From positions 36,275,001 through 36,339,000 of the forward strand of contig NC_072807.1 of assembly GCF_028583425.1 (NCBI RefSeq): 64,000 nucleotides of DNA. Reading direction: 5' to 3'. Below, piece after piece: positions 62,386 to 64,000 of the stretch (its first letter is position 1; the number at the start of each line of letters is the position of its first letter). The DNA is from Eublepharis macularius. Lineage: Eukaryota > Chordata > Lepidosauria > Squamata > Eublepharidae. Both the position numbers and the translations under genes were made by a program. The notes beneath the pieces are model-generated. The model was given only the letters and a program-made list of their open reading frames with translations, did not search any database and had not been told where the DNA came from.

Positions 62386-62407
62386 CACACACACACACAC
62401 ACACACA
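62386..62407. repeat. CA dinucleotide microsatellite in SIN3A 3'UTR
   Basis: About 11 CA units transcribed in the SIN3A 3'UTR. Confidence 0.9.
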
Positions 62408-62888
62408 AAAGAAATTAAAAAAGGCTTGTGGCCAAAGTATCTTCACTCGGAATCCCTGAAATGGAAGTCTGAACAGGACAAGCCCTTGCTGCCACCAACT
62501 TTTCTGGACTCCTCCTTCAGGTCTCTGGGCACCGCAGTCCAGCCATCGGAAATATCAGCTCATGAATCGACGCCCCCCTCGCCCATACGGCTCTTCTCTC
62601 ATTCTTGCTGTTTCCCTTTTTGTGACTTGGACTCTTGACTTGCATAAACCAATTAAGATTGGTCTGTCCTTTCTAGTGCCAGTGGAGCTATTGTTTTATT
62701 TGGGGTTGGGGGGTTTTTTTTGACTTTTTTTTTTGTACCGGCTTGTTTGTTTATTAGTCTCTCTTAGTGCCACGCACCAGCTACTCACACACCCACCCAC
62801 AAACACACAAAGTTATATACATACACCTGAGCTTTCACAATAGCAACAACCAATTTTGAAACGGTTTCCTCCACCTTTTTTTTTTGTA

Positions 62889-62940
62889 AATAAATGTACA
62901 TATTTGTCAATTTTTTTGTTTTTTATTAAAGAAAGTCTGC
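62889..62940 (+). terminator. SIN3A: SIN3A poly(A) signals AATAAA and ATTAAA
   Basis: AATAAA at 62889-62894 and ATTAAA at 62935-62940 in a T-rich context about 1 kb after the stop, followed by the T/G-containing gaaagtctgctc. Confidence 0.7.
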
Positions 62941-62960
62941 TCAATGCGCTAGTATTACCA

Positions 62961-64000
62961 TTACTAGCTTCTCGTGTACCTTAGTACCAGTTGGTTTCAG
63001 GTTTTAGCACCTATGGACGAGAACGATGACATTTTATTACACTTTCTACCAAAGGGAGTTATCATTGTAGTGCTTTGTGTGAAAAAATTTGTTTTTCTCT
63101 CCTTTTGTACAAAAAAAAATACAAAAATTAATAATAATACATCTTGGGTTCTTACTAGAGAGAGACATGCGGCTTGCCAGTTCCCTTGCTGTGTGTCTGA
63201 GAGATGTGTTGAAATTTGTGGGCAAAGGGGGGGCACCTAATCCATCTGTATTCTTGACTTCAAATAGAAGGGGAGAAGACACGAGTGAGTGTGTGTAAGA
63301 GAGTGTGTCTGTGTTGTGGCTTAACATGACCGTATTTCCAGCAGCTTGTTTGATATGTGAATATATGTTGTACAATTTTTATTTCCTTTTTTGAGGTGGG
63401 GTGGCTTCTTACCCATCTTGTCTTCCAGCTCAGAAAAAAATGCACTTTTGGGAAGTGCTGATGAGCTACCTAGCTGGGTTTGGCTGTACTCCCCCTCCCC
63501 ACTGTGAGTATTGGAGAAAATAAGTACCAAACCAGTATTTGACAGAGCTGCTTTATATATAGGAGTGAGTGTGCCCGGGGGTGGATGGAGTACAGAGGGG
63601 AAGAATAAAGGAAGTGGGTGGTGGGCCTTTTTTGTGTGTGATTTCAGTAGTGAAATATACCAGCGTAAATATCTATTTTTTTAAAAAAAGCTTGGTGATA
63701 GCGGATGGCTAAGAAAATATTGAGCAAGACCAGCTCCTTTAAAAGGAAGTTTCTGTGAATTTTGTAGTGGCAGCCAACTCATTGTCTCTTCCTCATCTGA
63801 AAGGAAGCGTCGTTAACTTGGGCTAAGCAAGAACACCAGGGGAGCAAGAGATGAGGCACCTTTCTGGAGTTTCTTCTTTTTGCTCTCCTTTCCCCTAGGC
63901 TTGCTAATTTAAAGCAATCCCGGGGATTTCCAGTCAGGTAGCTGCCCCCTTCCCCCCCCCAGAACAGCATTGTCATGATCCAAGAAAAAGAGATGGAGAA
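62961..64000 (+). other. Downstream of SIN3A; possible extended 3'UTR
   Basis: No coding exon recognised. Unique T/G-rich sequence in the style of a 3'UTR, with another AATAAA at 63604-63609. The next gene is not visible. Confidence 0.5.

Larger units (their letters stand above)
61945..62960 (+). other. SIN3A: SIN3A 3'UTR
   Basis: Follows the TAA at 61942-61944. It contains a (CA)n run at 62386-62407, T-rich stretches, and ends after AATAAA (62889-62894) and ATTAAA (62935-62940). Confidence 0.8.

Overview
This is a vertebrate nuclear window and almost certainly a squamate reptile. Coding exons of two animal genes are split by GT-AG introns that are full of tRNA-derived SINEs, a 5S-rRNA-derived SINE, L2/CR1-like and L1-like LINE 3' ends, hAT-type short elements and foldback repeats. 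The SINE mix (a Sauria-type SINE plus two other tRNA SINE families) suggests a lizard, perhaps a gecko. That last step is an inference from repeat style, not proven.

Layout, all on the + strand. (1) Positions 1-7339 hold the last six coding exons of PTPN9 (PTP-MEG2): about 271 residues covering the tyrosine phosphatase domain with an intact WPD loop and [11 protein letters not shown]-loop. The 5' part of the gene lies outside the window. (2) Positions 7340-21650 are the PTPN9 3'UTR and intergenic DNA with repeats, an orphan CpG island (about 12.88-14.88 kb) and a 45-bp minisatellite (14.89-15.25 kb). (3) A second CpG island at 21.65-22.76 kb, with a cluster of CCAAT boxes, is the likely SIN3A promoter, with a non-coding first exon ending near 22293. 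(4) SIN3A follows. After an intron of about 11.5 kb, twenty coding exons run from the ATG at 33884 to the TAA at 61944. They join in frame to 3810 nt (1269 codons plus stop), essentially the family's full length, so the gene looks intact. (5) The SIN3A 3'UTR ends near 62.96 kb, or further downstream if a later poly(A) signal is used.

PTPN9 upstream of SIN3A in the same orientation is the arrangement I know from mammals (human 15q24), so this is conserved synteny. The genes are functionally unrelated: PTPN9 is a vesicle-associated tyrosine phosphatase, and SIN3A is the scaffold of the Sin3-HDAC co-repressor complex.

I found no new multi-gene system. The most interesting items are structural: a hAT insertion 26 bp from a PTPN9 3' splice site that duplicated a branch-point-like sequence; a 34-bp uninterrupted hairpin in a SIN3A intron; a short uORF whose stop overlaps the SIN3A start codon; a minisatellite apparently born from an interspersed repeat, with a 90-bp higher-order period; several palindromic short transposons with exact 8-bp target duplications; and nested SINE/LINE insertions. 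Coordinates of exons were read by hand from splice sites and reading frame.
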